The translations under genes and the position numbers were made by a program. Under the pieces are notes generated by a model. It searched no databases, was not told the origin of the DNA, and saw only the letters and a list, made by a program, of their open reading frames with translations. Below, one piece after another: positions 1 to 11,306 of a stretch of 64,000 nt of DNA. Position 1 is the first letter of the stretch, and each line of letters starts with the position of its first letter. The DNA comes from Gadus chalcogrammus (lineage: Eukaryota; Chordata; Actinopteri; Gadiformes; Gadidae). The stretch covers positions 28,867,188 to 28,931,187 of the forward strand of contig NC_079425.1 of assembly GCF_026213295.1 (NCBI RefSeq), in the 5' to 3' direction.

Positions 1-3000
1 CCACCAATTGGAAGGGGAATACATTAGTTTTGAGCAAAATCAACAATATAAGGTCAAAGACACATTGTTGGTCAAAAAGTTTTTCTAGCGCTCTGAAAAG
101 CATTTGGCACGCATAAAAACAAGAAATGTTGATTTTCTGTTCATTTCAGAAAACATGTCGAAAACACATTGTTGGTCGAAAAGTGTTTCTAGCGCTCTGA
201 AAAGCATTTGGAACGCATAAAAACAAGAAATGTTGATTTTTCTGTTCATTTCAGAAAACAAGTCCAAAACACATTGTTGGTCAAAAAGTGATTCTAAGCG
301 CTCTGAAAAGCATTTGGCACGCATAAAAACAAGAAATGTTGATTTTCTGTTCATTTCAGAAAGCAAGTCGAAAACACATTGTTGGTCAAAAAGTGATTCT
401 AAGCGCTCTGAAAAGAATTTTGCCGGCATAAAAATAATAAATGTTGGTATCTCTGTCAATTTCAATGCAAACGTGTTACAAAGCTTACCAAAGGGTTATT
501 GGGCCATACTCCACTATTTGGAAGTGGAATATATTAGTTTTGAGCAAAATCAACAATGTAAGGTCAAAAACACGTTGTTGGTCGAAAAGTGATTCTAGCG
601 CTCTGAAAAGCATTTGGAACGCATAAAAACAAGAAATGTTGATTTTTCTGTTCATTTCAGAAAACAAGTCGAAAACACATTGTTGGTCAAAAATGTGATT
701 CTAGCGCTCTGAAAAGCATTTTGCATGCGTAAAAACCAAAATGTTGATACCTGTCTATTTCAATGCAAACGTGTGACTAAGCTTACCAAAGGGTTATAGG
801 GCCATACTCCACTATTTGGTAGTGGAATACATTAGTTTTGAGCAAATCACAATATAGGTTAAAAACACATTGTTGGTCAAAAAGTGATTCGAGCGCTCTG
901 AAAAGCATTTTGCCGGCATAAAACAAGAAATGTTGATTTTTCTGTTCATTTCAGAAAACATGTCGAAAACAAATTGTTGGTCAAAAAGTGATTCTAGCGC
1001 TCTGAAAAGAATTGTGCAGGTATAAAAACAAGAAATGTTGGTATCTGTCAATTTCAATGCAAACGTGTTACTAAGCTTACCAAAGGGTAATAGGGCCATA
1101 CTCCACCATTTGGAAGGGGAATACATTAGTTTTGAGCAAAATCAACAATATAAGGTCAAAGACACATTGTTGGTCAAAAAGTGATTCTAGCGCTCTGAAA
1201 AGCATTTGGCACGCATAAAAACAAGAAATGTTGATTTTTCTGTTCATTTCAGAAAACATGTCGAAAACACATTGTTGGTCAAAAAGTGATTCTAGCGCTC
1301 TGAAAAGAATTGAGCAGGTATAAAAACAAGAAATGTTGGTATCTCTGTCAATTTCAATGCAAACGTGTTACAAAGCTTACCAAAGGGTTATTGGGCCATA
1401 CTCCACTATTTGGAAGTGGAATATATTAGTTTTGAGCAAAATCAACAATGTAGGTCAAAAACACGTTGTTGGTCGAAAAGTGATTCTAGCGCTCTGAAAA
1501 GCATTTGGCACGCATAAAAACAAGAAATGTGAATTTTCTGTTCATTTCAGAAAACAAGTCAAAAACACATTGTTGGTCAAAAAGTGATTCTAAGCGCTCT
1601 GAAAAGAATTTTGCCGGCATAAAAATAATGAATGTTGGTATCTCTGTCAATTTCAATGCAAACGTGTTACTAAGCTTACCAAAGGGTAATAGGGCCATAC
1701 TCCACCATTTGGAAGGGGAATACATTAGTTTGGAGCAAAATCAACAATATAAGGTCAAAGACACATTGTTGGTCAAAAAGTGATTCTGGCGCTCTGAAAA
1801 GCATTTGGCACGCATAAAAACAAGAAATGTTGATTTTTCTGTTCATTTCAGAAAACAAGTCGAAAACACATTGTTGGTCAAAAAGTGATTCTAGCGCTCT
1901 GAAAAGCATTTTGCATGCGTAAAAACCAAAAATGTTGATATCTGTCATTTTCAATGCAAACGTGTGACTAAGCTTACCAAAGGGTTATAGGGCCATACTC
2001 CACTATTTGGTAGTGGAATACGTTAGTTTTGAGCAAAATCAACAATATAAGGTTAAAAACACATTGTTGGTCAAAAAGTGATTCTAGCGCTCTGAAAAGC
2101 ATTTTGCCGGCATAAAAACAATAAATGTTGGTATCTCTGTCAATTTCAATGCAAACATGTTACTAAGCTTACCAAAGGGTAATAGGGCTCCACCATTTGG
2201 AAGGGGAATACATTAGTTTTGAGCAAAATCAACAATATAAGGTCAAAGACACATTGTTGGTCAAAAAGTTTTTCTAGCGCTCTGAAAAGCATTTGGCACG
2301 CATAAAAACAAGAAATGTTGATTTTTCTGTTCATTTCAGAAAACATGTCGAAAACACATTGTTGGTCAAAAAGTGATTCTAGCGCTCTGAAAAGAATTGT
2401 GCAGGTATAAAAACAAGAAATGTTGGTATCTCTGTCAATTTCAATGCAAACGTGTTACAAAGCTTACCAAAGGGTTATTGGGCCATACTCCACTATTTGG
2501 AAGTGGAATATATTAGTTTTGAGCAAAATCAACAATGTAAGGTCAAAAAAACGTTGTTGGTCGAAAAGTGATTCTAGCGCTCTGAAAAGCATTTGGAACG
2601 CATAAAAACAAGAAATGTTGATTTTCTGTTCATTTCAGAAAACAAGTCAAAAACACATTGGTGGTCAAAAAGTGATTCTAAGCGCTCTGAAAAGAATTTT
2701 GCCGGCATAAAAATAATAAATGTTGGTATCTCTGTCAATTTCAATGCAAACGTGTTACAAAGCTTACCAAAGGGTTATGGGCCATACTCCACTATTTGGA
2801 AGTGGAATATATTAGTTTTGAGCAAAATCAACAATGTAAGGTCAAAAACACGTTGTTGGTCGAAAAGTGATTCTAGCGCTCTGAAAAGCATTTGGAACGC
2901 ATAAAAACAAGAAATGTTGATTTTCTGTTCATTTCAGAAAACAAGTCGAAAACACATTGTTGGTCAAAAAGTGATTCTAGCGCTCTGAAAAGCATTTTGC

Positions 3001-4355
3001 AAGCGTAAAAACCAAAAATGTTGATATCTGTAAATTTCAATGCAAACGTGATATTAAGCTTACCAAAGGGTTATAGGGCCATACTCCACTATTTGGAAGT
3101 GGAATACATTAGTTTTGAGCAAAATCAACAATATAAGGTCAAAGACACATTGTTGGTCAAAAAGTGATTCTAAGCGCTCTGAAAAGAATTTTGCCGCTTA
3201 AAAATAATAAATGTTGGTATCTCTGTCAATTTCGATGCAAACGTGTTACTAAGCTTACCAAAGGGTAATAGGGCCATACTCCACCATTTGGAAGGGGAAT
3301 ACATTAGTTTTGAGCAAAATCAACAATATAAGGTCAAAGACACATTGTTGGTCAAAAAGTGATTCTAGCGCTCTGAAAAGCATTTGGCACGCATAAAAAC
3401 AAGAAATGTTGATTTTTCTGTTCATTTCAGAAAACATGTCGAAAACACATTGTTGGTCAAAAAGTGATTCTAGCGCTCTGAAAAAAATTGTGCAGGTATA
3501 AAAACAAGAAATGTTGGTATCTCTGTCAATTTCAATGCAAACGTGTTACAAAGCTTACCAAAGGGTAATAGGGCCATACTCCACCATTTGGAAGGGGAAT
3601 ACATTAGTTTTGAGCAAAATCAACAATATAAGGTCAAAGACACATTGTTGGTCAAAAAGTGATTCTAGCGCTCTGAAAAGCATTTGGCACGCATAAAAAC
3701 AAGAAATGTTGATTTTTCTGTTCATTTCAGAAAACATGTCGAAAACACATTGTTGGTCAAAAAGTGATTCTAGCGCTCTGAAAAAAATTGTGCAGGTATA
3801 AAACAAGAAATGTTGGTATCTCTGTCAATTTCAATGCAAACGTGTTACAAAGCTTACCAAAGGGTAATAGGGCCATACTCCACCATTGGAAGGGGAATAC
3901 ATTAGTTTTGAGCAAAATCAACAATATAAGGTCAAAGACACATTGTTGGTCAAAAAGTGATTTTAGCGCTCTGAAAAGCATTTGGCACGCATTAAAACAA
4001 GAATTGTTGATTTTTCTGTTCATTTCAGAAAACAAGTAGAAACACATTGTTGGTCAAAAAGTGATTCTAGCGCTCTGAAAAGCATTTTGCACGCATTAAA
4101 ACAAGAATTGTTGATTTTTCTGTTCATTTCAGAAAACAAGTCGAAAACACATTGTTGGTCAAAAAGTGATTCTTGCGCTCTGAAAAGCATTTGGCACGCA
4201 TAAAAACAAGAAATCTCTATTTTTCTGTTCATTTCAGAAAACAAGTCGAAAACACATTGTTGGTCAAAAAGTGATTCTAAGCGCTCTGAAAAGCATTTGC
4301 TTGCGTAAAAAGAAGAAATTTTGATATCTCTCAATTTCAATGCAATCGTGTTACT
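1..4355. repeat. Satellite array, family A (diverged ~300-bp monomers)
   Basis: Head-to-tail monomers are marked by AAGCTT at 481, 779, 1073, 1373, 1672, 1970, 2165, 2460, 2760, 3056, 3251, 3551 and 3850, mostly about 300 bp apart, with two short units of about 195 bp (1970-2164 and 3056-3250). Family A differs from the rest of the window by CATACTCC instead of CATGCTCC, TACATTAG or TATATTAG instead of TACAATAG, and CAACAATATAAGG in many units. Three head variants occur (GGGTAATAGGG, GGGTTATTGGG, GGGTTATAGGG). Short frames on both strands are by-products of the repeat. This stretch has more single-base losses in homopolymers than its counterpart at 37982-41883, so its base accuracy looks lower. 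Confidence 0.95.
3850..4355. repeat. Expanded satellite monomer with two extra 105-bp sub-repeats
   Basis: AAGCTT-to-AAGCTT distance is 506 bp instead of 298. The extra length is two more copies of the sub-repeat that starts ACACATTGTTGGTCAAAAAG and ends in the TTCATTTCAG stretch. The matching unit in the second copy (41376-41883) is 508 bp, exactly 298 + 2 x 105. It lies at the boundary between families A and B: the head is family A and the tail (CTTGCGTAAAAAGAAG) is family B. Confidence 0.88.
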
Positions 4356-4651
4356 AAGCTTACCAAAGGGTTATAGGGCCATGCTCCACTATTTGGAAGT
4401 GGAATACAATAGTTTTGAGCAAAATCAACAATGTAAGGTCAAAAACTCATTGTTGGTCAAAAAGTGATTCTAGAGCTCTGAAAAGCATTTGGCATGCGTA
4501 AAAACAAAAAATGTTTATCTCTGTTCATTTCAGAAGAAAAGTCGAAAACACATTGCTGGTCAAAAAGTGATTCTAGCGCCCTGAAAAGCATTTTGCACGC
4601 ATAAAAACAAGAAATGTTGATATCCATCAATTTCAATGCAATCGTGTTACT

Positions 4652-5052
4652 AAGCTTACCAAAGGGTTATAGGGCCATGCTCCACTATTTGGAAGTGGAA
4701 TACAATAGTTTTGAGCAAAATCAACAATGTAAGGTCAAAAACACATTGTTGGTCAAAAAGTGATTCTAGAGCTCTGAAAAGCATTGGCACGCATAAAAAC
4801 AAGAAATGTTGATTTTTCTGTTCATTTCAGAAAACAATCGAAAAACACATTGTTGGTCAAAAAGTGATTCTAGAGCTCTGAAAAGCATTTGGCATGCGTA
4901 AAAACAAAAAATGTTTATCTCTGTTCATTTCAGAAAAAAAGTCGAAAACACATTGCTGGTCAAAAAAGTGATTCTAGCGCTCTGAAAAGCATTTTGCTCG
5001 CATAAAAACAAGAAATGTTGATATCCATCAATTTCAATGCAATCGTGTTACT
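4652..5052. repeat. Expanded monomer with one extra 105-bp sub-repeat
   Basis: The unit is 401 bp, about 298 + 105. It carries three sub-repeats in a row: one GCACGCATAAAAACAAG type, one GGCATGCGTAAAAAC type and the terminal one. The counterpart at 42180-42579 is 400 bp, one T shorter in AGTTTTGAG. A similar expansion is at 17579-17980. Confidence 0.85.
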
Positions 5053-6564
5053 AAGCTTACCAAAGGGTTATAGGGCCATGCTCCACTATTTGGAAGTGGA
5101 ATACAATAGTTTTGAGCAAAATCAACAATGTAAGGTCAAAAACGCATTGTTGGTCAAAAAGTGATTCTAGAGCTCTGAAAAGCATTTGGCACGCATTAAA
5201 ACAAGAAATGTTGATTTTTCTGTTCATTTCAGAAAACAATCTAAAAAGACATTGTTGGTCAAAAAGTGATTCTAGCGCTCTGAAAAGCATTTTGCACGCA
5301 TAAAAACAAGAAATGTTGATATCTGTCAATTTCAATGCAAACGTGGTACAAAGCTTACCAAAGGGTTATAGGACCATGCTCCACTATTTGGAAGTGGAAT
5401 ACAATAGTTTTGAGCAAAATCAACAATGTAAGGTCAAAAACACATTGTTGGTCAAAAAGTGATTCTAGAGCTCTGAAAAGCATTTGGCACGCATAAAAAC
5501 AAGAAATGTTGATTTTTCTGTTCATTTCAGAAAACAAGTAGAAAACACATTGTTGGTCAAAAAGTGATTCTAGCGCTCTGAAAAGCATTTTGCTTGCGTA
5601 AAAAGAAGAAATGTTTATATCTGTATATTTCAATGCAAACGTGGTACTAAGCTTACCAAAGGGTTATAGGGCCATGCTCCGCTATTTGAAAGTGGAATAC
5701 AATAGTTTTGAGCAAAATCAACAATGTAAGGTCAAAAACGCATTGTTGGTCAAAAAGTGATTCTAGAGCTCTGAAAAGCATTTGGCATGCGTAAAAACAA
5801 AAAATGTTTATCTCTGTTCATTTCAGAAAACAAGTAGAAAACACATTGTTGGTCAAAAAGTGATTCTAGCGCTCTGAAAAGCATTTTGCACGCATAAAAA
5901 CAAGAAATGTTGATATTCGTCAATTTCAATGCAATCGTGTTACTAAGCTTACCAAAGGGTTACAGGGCCATGCTCCACTATTTGGAAGTGGAATACAATA
6001 GTTTTGAGCAAAATCAACAATGTAAGGTCAAAAACGCATTGTTGGTCAAAAAGTGATTCTAGAGCTCTGAAAAGCATTTGGCATGCGTAAAAACAAAAAA
6101 TGTTAATCTCTGTTCATTTCAGAAAAAAAGTCGAAAACACATTGCTGGTCAAAAAGTGATTCTAGCGCCCTGAAAAGCATTTTGCACGCATAAAAACAAG
6201 AAATGTTGATATCCATCAATTTCAATGCAATCGTGTTACTAAGCTTACCAAAGGGTTACAGGGCCATGCTCCACTATTTGGAAGTGGAATACAATAGTTT
6301 TGAGCAAAATCAACAATGTAAGGTCAAAAACGCATTGTTGGTCAAAAAGTGATTCTAGAGCTCTGAAAAGCATTTGGCATGCGTAAAAACAAAAAATGTT
6401 TATCTCTGTTCATTTCAGAAAAAAAGTCGAAAACACATTGCTGGTCAAAAGTGATTCTAGCGCCCTGAAAAGCATTTTGCACGCATAAAAACAAGAAATG
6501 TTGATATCCATCAATTTCAATGCAATCGTGTTACTAAGCTTACCAAAGGGTTATAGGGCCATGC

Positions 6565-6583
6565 TCCACTATTTGGAAGTGGA
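6565..6583. repeat. Dyad 1 in monomer head
   Basis: TCCACT, seven bases, then AGTGGA: a perfect 6-bp inverted repeat. It is retained in nearly all family B monomers. Family A units with CCACCATTTGGAAGGGG break it, whereas the family A variant with GGTAGTGGA keeps it. Confidence 0.8.
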
Positions 6584-6605
6584 ATACAATAGTTTTGAGC
6601 AAAAT

Positions 6606-6635
6606 CAACAATGTAAGGTCAAAAACACATTGTTG
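6606..6635. repeat. Dyad 2 in monomer head
   Basis: CAACAATGT, twelve bases, then ACATTGTTG: a perfect 9-bp inverted repeat spanning the end of the head and the start of sub-repeat 1. Units with ACGCATTGTTGG keep 8 bp of it. Family A units with CAACAATAT keep 7 bp. Confidence 0.8.
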
Positions 6636-7131
6636 GTCAAAAAGTGATTCTAGAGCTCTGAAAAGCATTTGGCACGCATAAAAACAAGAAATGTTGATTT
6701 TTCTGTTCATTTCAGAAAACAATCGAAAAACACATTGTTGGTCAAAAAGTGATTCTAGCGCACTGAAAAGCATTTTGCACGCATAAAAACAAGAAATGTT
6801 GATATCTGTCAATTTCAATGCAAACGTGGTACTAAGCTTACCAAAGGGTTATAGGGCCATGCTCCACTATTTGGAAGTGGAATACAATAGTTTTGAGCAA
6901 AATCAACAATGTAAGGTCAAAAACACATTGTTGGTCAAAAAGTGATTCTTGAGCTCTGAAAAGCATTTGGCACGCATAAAAACAAGAAATGTTGATTTTT
7001 CTGTTCATTTCAGAAAACAAGTAGAAAACACATTGTTGGTCAAAAAGTGATTCTAGCGCTCTGAAAAGCATTTTGCTTGCGTAAAAAGAAGAAATTTTGA
7101 TATCTCTCAATTTCAATGCAAACGTGTTACT

Positions 7132-9510
7132 AAGCTTACCAAAGGGTTACAGGGCCATGCTCCACTATTTGGAAGTGGAATACAATAGTTTTGAGCAAAA
7201 TCAACAATGTAAGGTCAAAAACGCATTGTTGGTCAAAAAGTGATTCTAGAGCTCTGAAAAGCATTTGGCATGCGTAAAAACAAAAAATGTTTATCTCTGT
7301 TCATTTCAGTAAAAAGTCGAAAACACATTGCTGGTCAAAAAGTGATTCTAGCGCTCTGAAAAGCATTTTGCACGCATAAAAACAAGAAATGTTGATATTC
7401 ATCAATTTCAATGCAATCGTGTTACTAAGCTTACCAAAGGGTTATAGGGCCATGCTCCACTATTTGGAAGTGGAATACAATAGTTTTGAGCAAAATCAAC
7501 AATGTAAGGTCAAAAACACATTGTTGGTCAAAAAGTGATTCTAGAGCTCTGAAAAGCATTTGGCACGCATAAAAACAAGAAATGTTGATTTTTCTGTTCA
7601 TTTCAGAAAACAATCTAACAACACATTGTTGGTCAAAAAGTGATTCTAGCGCACTGAAAAGCATTTTGCACGCATAAAAACAAGAAATGTTGATATCTGT
7701 CAATTTCAATGCAAACGTGGTACTAAGCTTACCAAAGGGTTAAAGGGCCATGCTCCACTATTTGGAAGTGGAATACAATAGTTTTGAGCAAAATCAACAA
7801 TGTAAGGTCAAAAACACATTGTTGGTCAAAAAGTGATTCTAGAGCTCTGAAAAGCATTTGGCACGCATAAAAACAAGAAATGTCTATTTTTCTGTTCATT
7901 TCAGAAAACAAGTCGAAAACACATTGTTGGTCAAAAAGTGATTCTAGCGCTCCGAAAAGCATTTTGCACGCATAAAAACAAGAAATTTTGATATCTGTCA
8001 ATTTCAATGCAAACGTGGTACTAAGCTTACCAAAGGGTTACAGGGCCATGCTCCACTATTTGGAAGTGGAATACAATAGTTTTGAGCAAAATCAACAATG
8101 TAAGGTCAAAAACACATTGTTGGTCAAAAAGTGATTCTAGAGCTCTGAAAAGCATTTGGCACGCATAAAAACAAGAAATGTTGATTTTTCTGTTCATTTC
8201 AGAAAACAATCTAAAAACACATTGTTGGTCAAAAAGTGATTCTAGCGCACTGAAAAGCATTTTGCACGCATAAAAACAAGAAATGTTGATATCTGTCAAT
8301 TTCAATGCAAACGTGGTACTAAGCTTACCAAAGGGTTATAGGGCCATGCTCCACTATTTGGAAGTGGAATACAATAGTTTTGAGCAAAATCAACAATGTA
8401 AGGTCAAAAACGCATTGTTGGTCAAAAAGTGATTCTAGAGCTCTGAAAAGCATTTGGCATGCGTAAAAACAAAAAATGTTTATCTCTGTTCATTTCAGTA
8501 AAAAAGTCGAAAACACATTGCTGGTCAAAAAGTGATTCTAGCGCTCTGAAAAGCATTTTGCACGCATAAAAACAAGAAATGTTGATATCCATCAATTTCA
8601 ATGCAATCGTGTTACTAAGCTTACCAAAGGGTTATAGGGCCATGCTCCACTATTTGGAAGTGGAATACAATAGTTTTGAGCAAAATCAACAATGTAAGGT
8701 CAAAAACACATTGTTGGTCAAAAAGTGATTCTAGAGCTCTGAAAAGCATTTGGCACGCATAAAAACAAGAAATGTTGATTTTTCTGTTCATTTCAGAAAA
8801 CAATCTAACAACACATTGTTGGTCAAAAAGTGATTCTAGCGCACTGAAAAGCATTTTGCACGCATAAAAACAAGAAATGTTGATATCTGTCAATTTCAAT
8901 GCAAACGTGGTACTAAGCTTACCAAAGGGTTAAAGGGCCATGCTCCACTATTTGGAAGTGGAATACAATAGTTTTGAGCAAAATCAACAATGTAAGGTCA
9001 AAAACACATTGTTGGTCAAAAAGTGATTCTAGAGCTCTGAAAAGCATTTGGCACGCATAAAAACAAGAAATGTCTATTTTTCTGTTCATTTCAGAAAACA
9101 AGTCGAAAACACATTGTTGGTCAAAAAGTGATTCTAGCGCTCCGAAAAGCATTTTGCACGCATAAAAACAAGAAATTTTGATATCTGTCAATTTCAATGC
9201 AAACGTGGTACTAAGCTTACCAAAGGGTTACAGGGCCATGCTCCACTATTTGGAAGTGGAATACAATAGTTTTGAGCAAAATCAACAATGTAAGGTCAAA
9301 AACACATTGTTGGTCAAAAAGTGATTCTAGAGCTCTGAAAAGCATTTGGCACGCATAAAAACAAGAAATGTTGATTTTTCTGTTCATTTCAGAAAACAAT
9401 CTAAAAACACATTGTTGGTCAAAAAGTGATTCTAGCGCACTGAAAAGCATTTTGCACGCATAAAAACAAGAAATGTTGATATCTGTCAATTTCAATGCAA
9501 ACGTGGTACT
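7132..9510. repeat. Four-monomer higher-order repeat, two copies (~1190 bp period)
   Basis: Monomers at 7132, 7427, 7725 and 8023 recur in the same order at 8321, 8617, 8915 and 9213. The rare variants recur with them: TTCAGTAAAA in the first unit, AATCTAACAAC in the second, GGGTTAAAGGG with AATGTCTATTTTT and GCTCCGAAAAG in the third, AATCTAAAAAC in the fourth. Shared private variants at a four-monomer spacing show duplication as a block. Confidence 0.9.
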
Positions 9511-10405
9511 AAGCTTACCAAAGGGTTATAGGGCCATGCTCCACTATTTGGAAGTGGAATACAATAGTTTTGAGCAAAATCAACAATGTAAGGTCAAAAA
9601 CACATTGTTGGTCAAAAAGTGATTCTAGAGCTCTGAAAAGCATTTGGCACGCATAAAAACAAGGAATGTTGATTTTTCTGTTCATTTCAGAAAACAAGTA
9701 GAAAACACATTGTTGGTCAAAAATTGATTCTAGCGCTCTGAAAAGCATTTTGCTTGCGTAAAAAGAAGAAATTTTGATATCTCTCAATTTCAATGCAAAC
9801 GTGTTACTAAGCTTACCAAAGGGTTACAGGGCCATGCTCCACTATTTGGAAGTGGAATACAATAGTTTTGAGCAAAATCAACAATGTAAGGTCAAAAACG
9901 CATTGTTGGTCAAAAAGTGATTCTAGAGCTCTGAAAAGCATTTGGCATGCGTAAAAACAAAAAATGTTTATCTCTGTTCATTTCAGAAAAAAAGTCGAAA
10001 ACACATTGCTGGTCAAAAAGTGATTCTTGCGCTCTGAAAACCATTTTGCACGCATAAAAACAAGAAATGTTGATATCCATCAATTTCAATGCAATCGTGT
10101 TACTAAGCTTACCAAAGGGTTATAGGGCCATGCTCCACTATTTGGAAGTGGAATACAATAGTTTTGAGCAAAATCAACAATGTAAGGTCAAAAATACATT
10201 GTTGGTCAAAAAGTGATTCTAGAGCTCTGAAAAGCATTTGGCACGCATAAAAACAAGAAATGTTGATTTTTCTGTTCATTTCAGAAAACAAGTAGAAAAC
10301 ACATTGTTGGTCAAAAAGTGATTCTAGCGCTCTGAAAAGCATTTTGCACGCATAAAAACAAGAAATGTTGATATTCGTCAATTTCAATGCAATCGTGTTA
10401 CTAAG

Positions 10406-10410
10406 CTTAC
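10406..10410 (+). repeat. 5-bp target-site duplication, left
   Basis: CTTAC directly before the 5' LTR. The same five bases follow the 3' LTR at 15099-15103. Removing the element restores the satellite sequence AAGCTTACCAAAGGG exactly. Confidence 0.93.
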
Positions 10411-10765
10411 TGTCGTGGAAATATCAATCATAACTATAAATATACAATCACATACAAATTATATTAACCTTGTTTATATAATTATTACATTAGAAGAAAC
10501 TGTATACATTCTCCCTGTAACTTAAAACAAATCCCTTCCTCTCTTAAAACTGAGAGAGGTTAAGTTAATTCGTATTCAAGTTCCCACTGGAACCAGTAAG
10601 TCTGGTTTTTTGACCAGGCCAATCGACTGACTTCTTTGTTGTGTAAACTATTTACAGCCACCATGTCTTGCAAACCTGCAGACATGTCCAATAACCACCC
10701 GTTGTATTGCAAATTAACTTGGCCTTAGGTCACTCCCACTCCCTACCCACAATGGAAACGTTCCC

Positions 10766-10771
10766 TATAAG
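10766..10771 (+). promoter_or_regulatory. Candidate LTR TATA box (TATAAG)
   Basis: TATAAG preceded by CCC lies 87 bp before a polyadenylation signal in the LTR. That spacing fits a retroviral U3/R boundary near 10795. Position and sequence are the only support. Confidence 0.5.
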
Positions 10772-10852
10772 AATGTTGTTCACCTATTGTTTCATCGAAT
10801 GTGTTCTTGGTAACTTTTGCTGCCAGTACTTTTCCCATGATCATGCTTTAAG

Positions 10853-10858
10853 ATTAAA
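10853..10858 (+). terminator. Candidate LTR polyadenylation signal (ATTAAA)
   Basis: ATTAAA is followed within about 20-40 bases by a GT-rich stretch (CTGTCCGACGTGTCCGTGAG), as expected for cleavage and polyadenylation at the R/U5 border. No canonical AATAAA was seen in the LTR. Confidence 0.5.
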
Positions 10859-10910
10859 TCAAATATTTCGCTGTCCGACGTGTCCGTGAGAGAACTTTCT
10901 CTTCATCAAA

Positions 10911-10928
10911 TGGCGTTGTCGGCAGGAT
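10911..10928 (+). promoter_or_regulatory. Primer-binding site, resembling tRNA-Ser
   Basis: TGGCGTTGTCGGCAGGAT begins two bases after the LTR end. It looks complementary to the 3' end of eukaryotic serine tRNAs that start GTAGTCG, with one apparent mismatch at the sixth base. The tRNA assignment is from knowledge of the family and should be confirmed against the host tRNA set. Confidence 0.75.
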
Positions 10929-10950
10929 CCCAATATGAGATCATCAGACT

Positions 10951-10957
10951 GGTAAGT
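10951..10957 (+). promoter_or_regulatory. Candidate major splice donor
   Basis: CTG|GTAAGT with GT at 10952-10953, 24 bases after the primer-binding site. The position and near-consensus sequence match the major splice donor used by simple retroviruses for env mRNA. Confidence 0.5.
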
Positions 10958-11128
10958 TATGTTTCTTTTGAATGACTATCTTGCCATTCTGACCCTCTGA
11001 CGGGATCCGGAATTTGGAAAATAGATAAACACATGTGATTAGGATCTGACCTGGACCTTTGGAGGCGATTAGCACTAAAACAACTATTCAGCTAAAGAGT
11101 GGATAAGTGGACATAGTTGCCTGCCTTT

Positions 11129-11306
11129 GGTATGATGAATAGATAGAGATCTATTTCAAATAGGGATGATAATTGCACCCACGGGAAGAAGTTATTTAAT
11201 TTTGACCCGGACCTTTGCACCGTTTCTGCACTGACAGAAACGGTTCAAAGGTATGATGAATAGACAGAGATCTATTTCAAATAGGGCTGATGATTGCACC
11301 CGCAGG
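11129..11306 (+). repeat. Two ~60-bp direct repeats in ERV leader
   Basis: GGTATGATGAATAGATAGAG (from 11129) and GGTATGATGAATAGACAGAG (from 11250) begin two units of about 58 bp that continue alike through ATCTATTTCAAATAGGG and TTGCACCC. The spacing is 121 bp, and the large stem-loop lies between the units. Also present at 48656-48833. Confidence 0.82.
11211..11252 (+). ncRNA. Strong stem-loop in ERV leader (structural RNA element)
   Basis: ACCTTTG, C, ACCGTTTCTG, loop CACTGA, CAGAAACGGT, T, CAAAGGT. This is a 17-bp stem interrupted by a single C/T mismatch, with a six-base loop. Retroviral leaders carry dimerisation and packaging stem-loops in this region, so such a role is possible but not shown. 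The identical structure is at 48738-48779. Confidence 0.75.

Larger units (their letters stand above)
6536..6833. repeat. Representative family B monomer (298 bp)
   Basis: Chosen as a clear example of the unit. The head is 6536-6624 (HindIII site, then two dyad symmetries). Sub-repeat 1 is 6625-6729 (105 bp) and sub-repeat 2 is 6730-6833 (104 bp). The sub-repeats are near-identical over their first ~75 bp and diverge in their 3' third, where the second ends in GTCAATTTCAATGCAAACG. Because 105 is divisible by three, a minus-strand frame stays open through both sub-repeats, giving an apparent 92-codon frame. The 298-bp period is not a multiple of three, so that frame never extends between monomers. 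Confidence 0.9.
4356..10410. repeat. Satellite array, family B (homogeneous ~298-bp monomers)
   Basis: About 20 monomers start with AAGCTTACCAAAGGGTTA and contain CATGCTCCACTATTTGG. Three unit types intermix. One has a tail GCACGCATAAAAACAAG. A second has the tail CTTGCGTAAAAAGAAG. A third has a first sub-repeat GGCATGCGTAAAAACAAAAA followed by GTTTATCTCTG. Spacing is 295-298 bp except for one expanded unit. No other sequence interrupts the array until the ERV at 10411. Confidence 0.96.
10411..10908 (+). repeat. 5' LTR (copy 1), 498 bp
   Basis: TGTCGTGG at the start and CTTCATCA at the end. By eye it differs from the 3' LTR at only three positions: CACATACAAA versus CACACACAAA, GCCACCATG versus GCCACAATG, and GCTGCCAG versus GCTGGCAG. 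It holds a TATA-like box and an ATTAAA polyadenylation signal, which place R/U5 in the last ~110 bp. A 60-codon frame (10707-10889) is present in all four LTRs but has no recognisable product. Confidence 0.93.

Noticed and set aside
6613..6620. AAGGTCA nuclear-receptor half-site in each monomer
   Set aside because: The motif is short and expected by chance once per monomer family; without a paired site or other support it is not evidence of regulation.
6536..6833. CENP-B box in the monomer
   Set aside because: No match to the NTTCGNNNNANNCGGGN pattern was seen on either strand of the consensus monomer.
5057..10387. Series of ~92-codon minus-strand frames as a tandem gene family
   Set aside because: They sit at the same place in each satellite monomer, lack a recognisable domain, are broken in about half of the monomers, and follow from the 105-bp sub-repeat being a multiple of three.
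1..10410. CRISPR-like regular repeats
   Set aside because: Units are 298 bp head to tail with no unique spacers, and the window carries a vertebrate-type retrovirus. This is satellite DNA.
10707..10889. 60-codon frame inside the LTR as a gene
   Set aside because: It has no recognisable domain and overlaps the TATA-like and polyadenylation signals. Its presence in all four LTRs follows simply from LTR identity.
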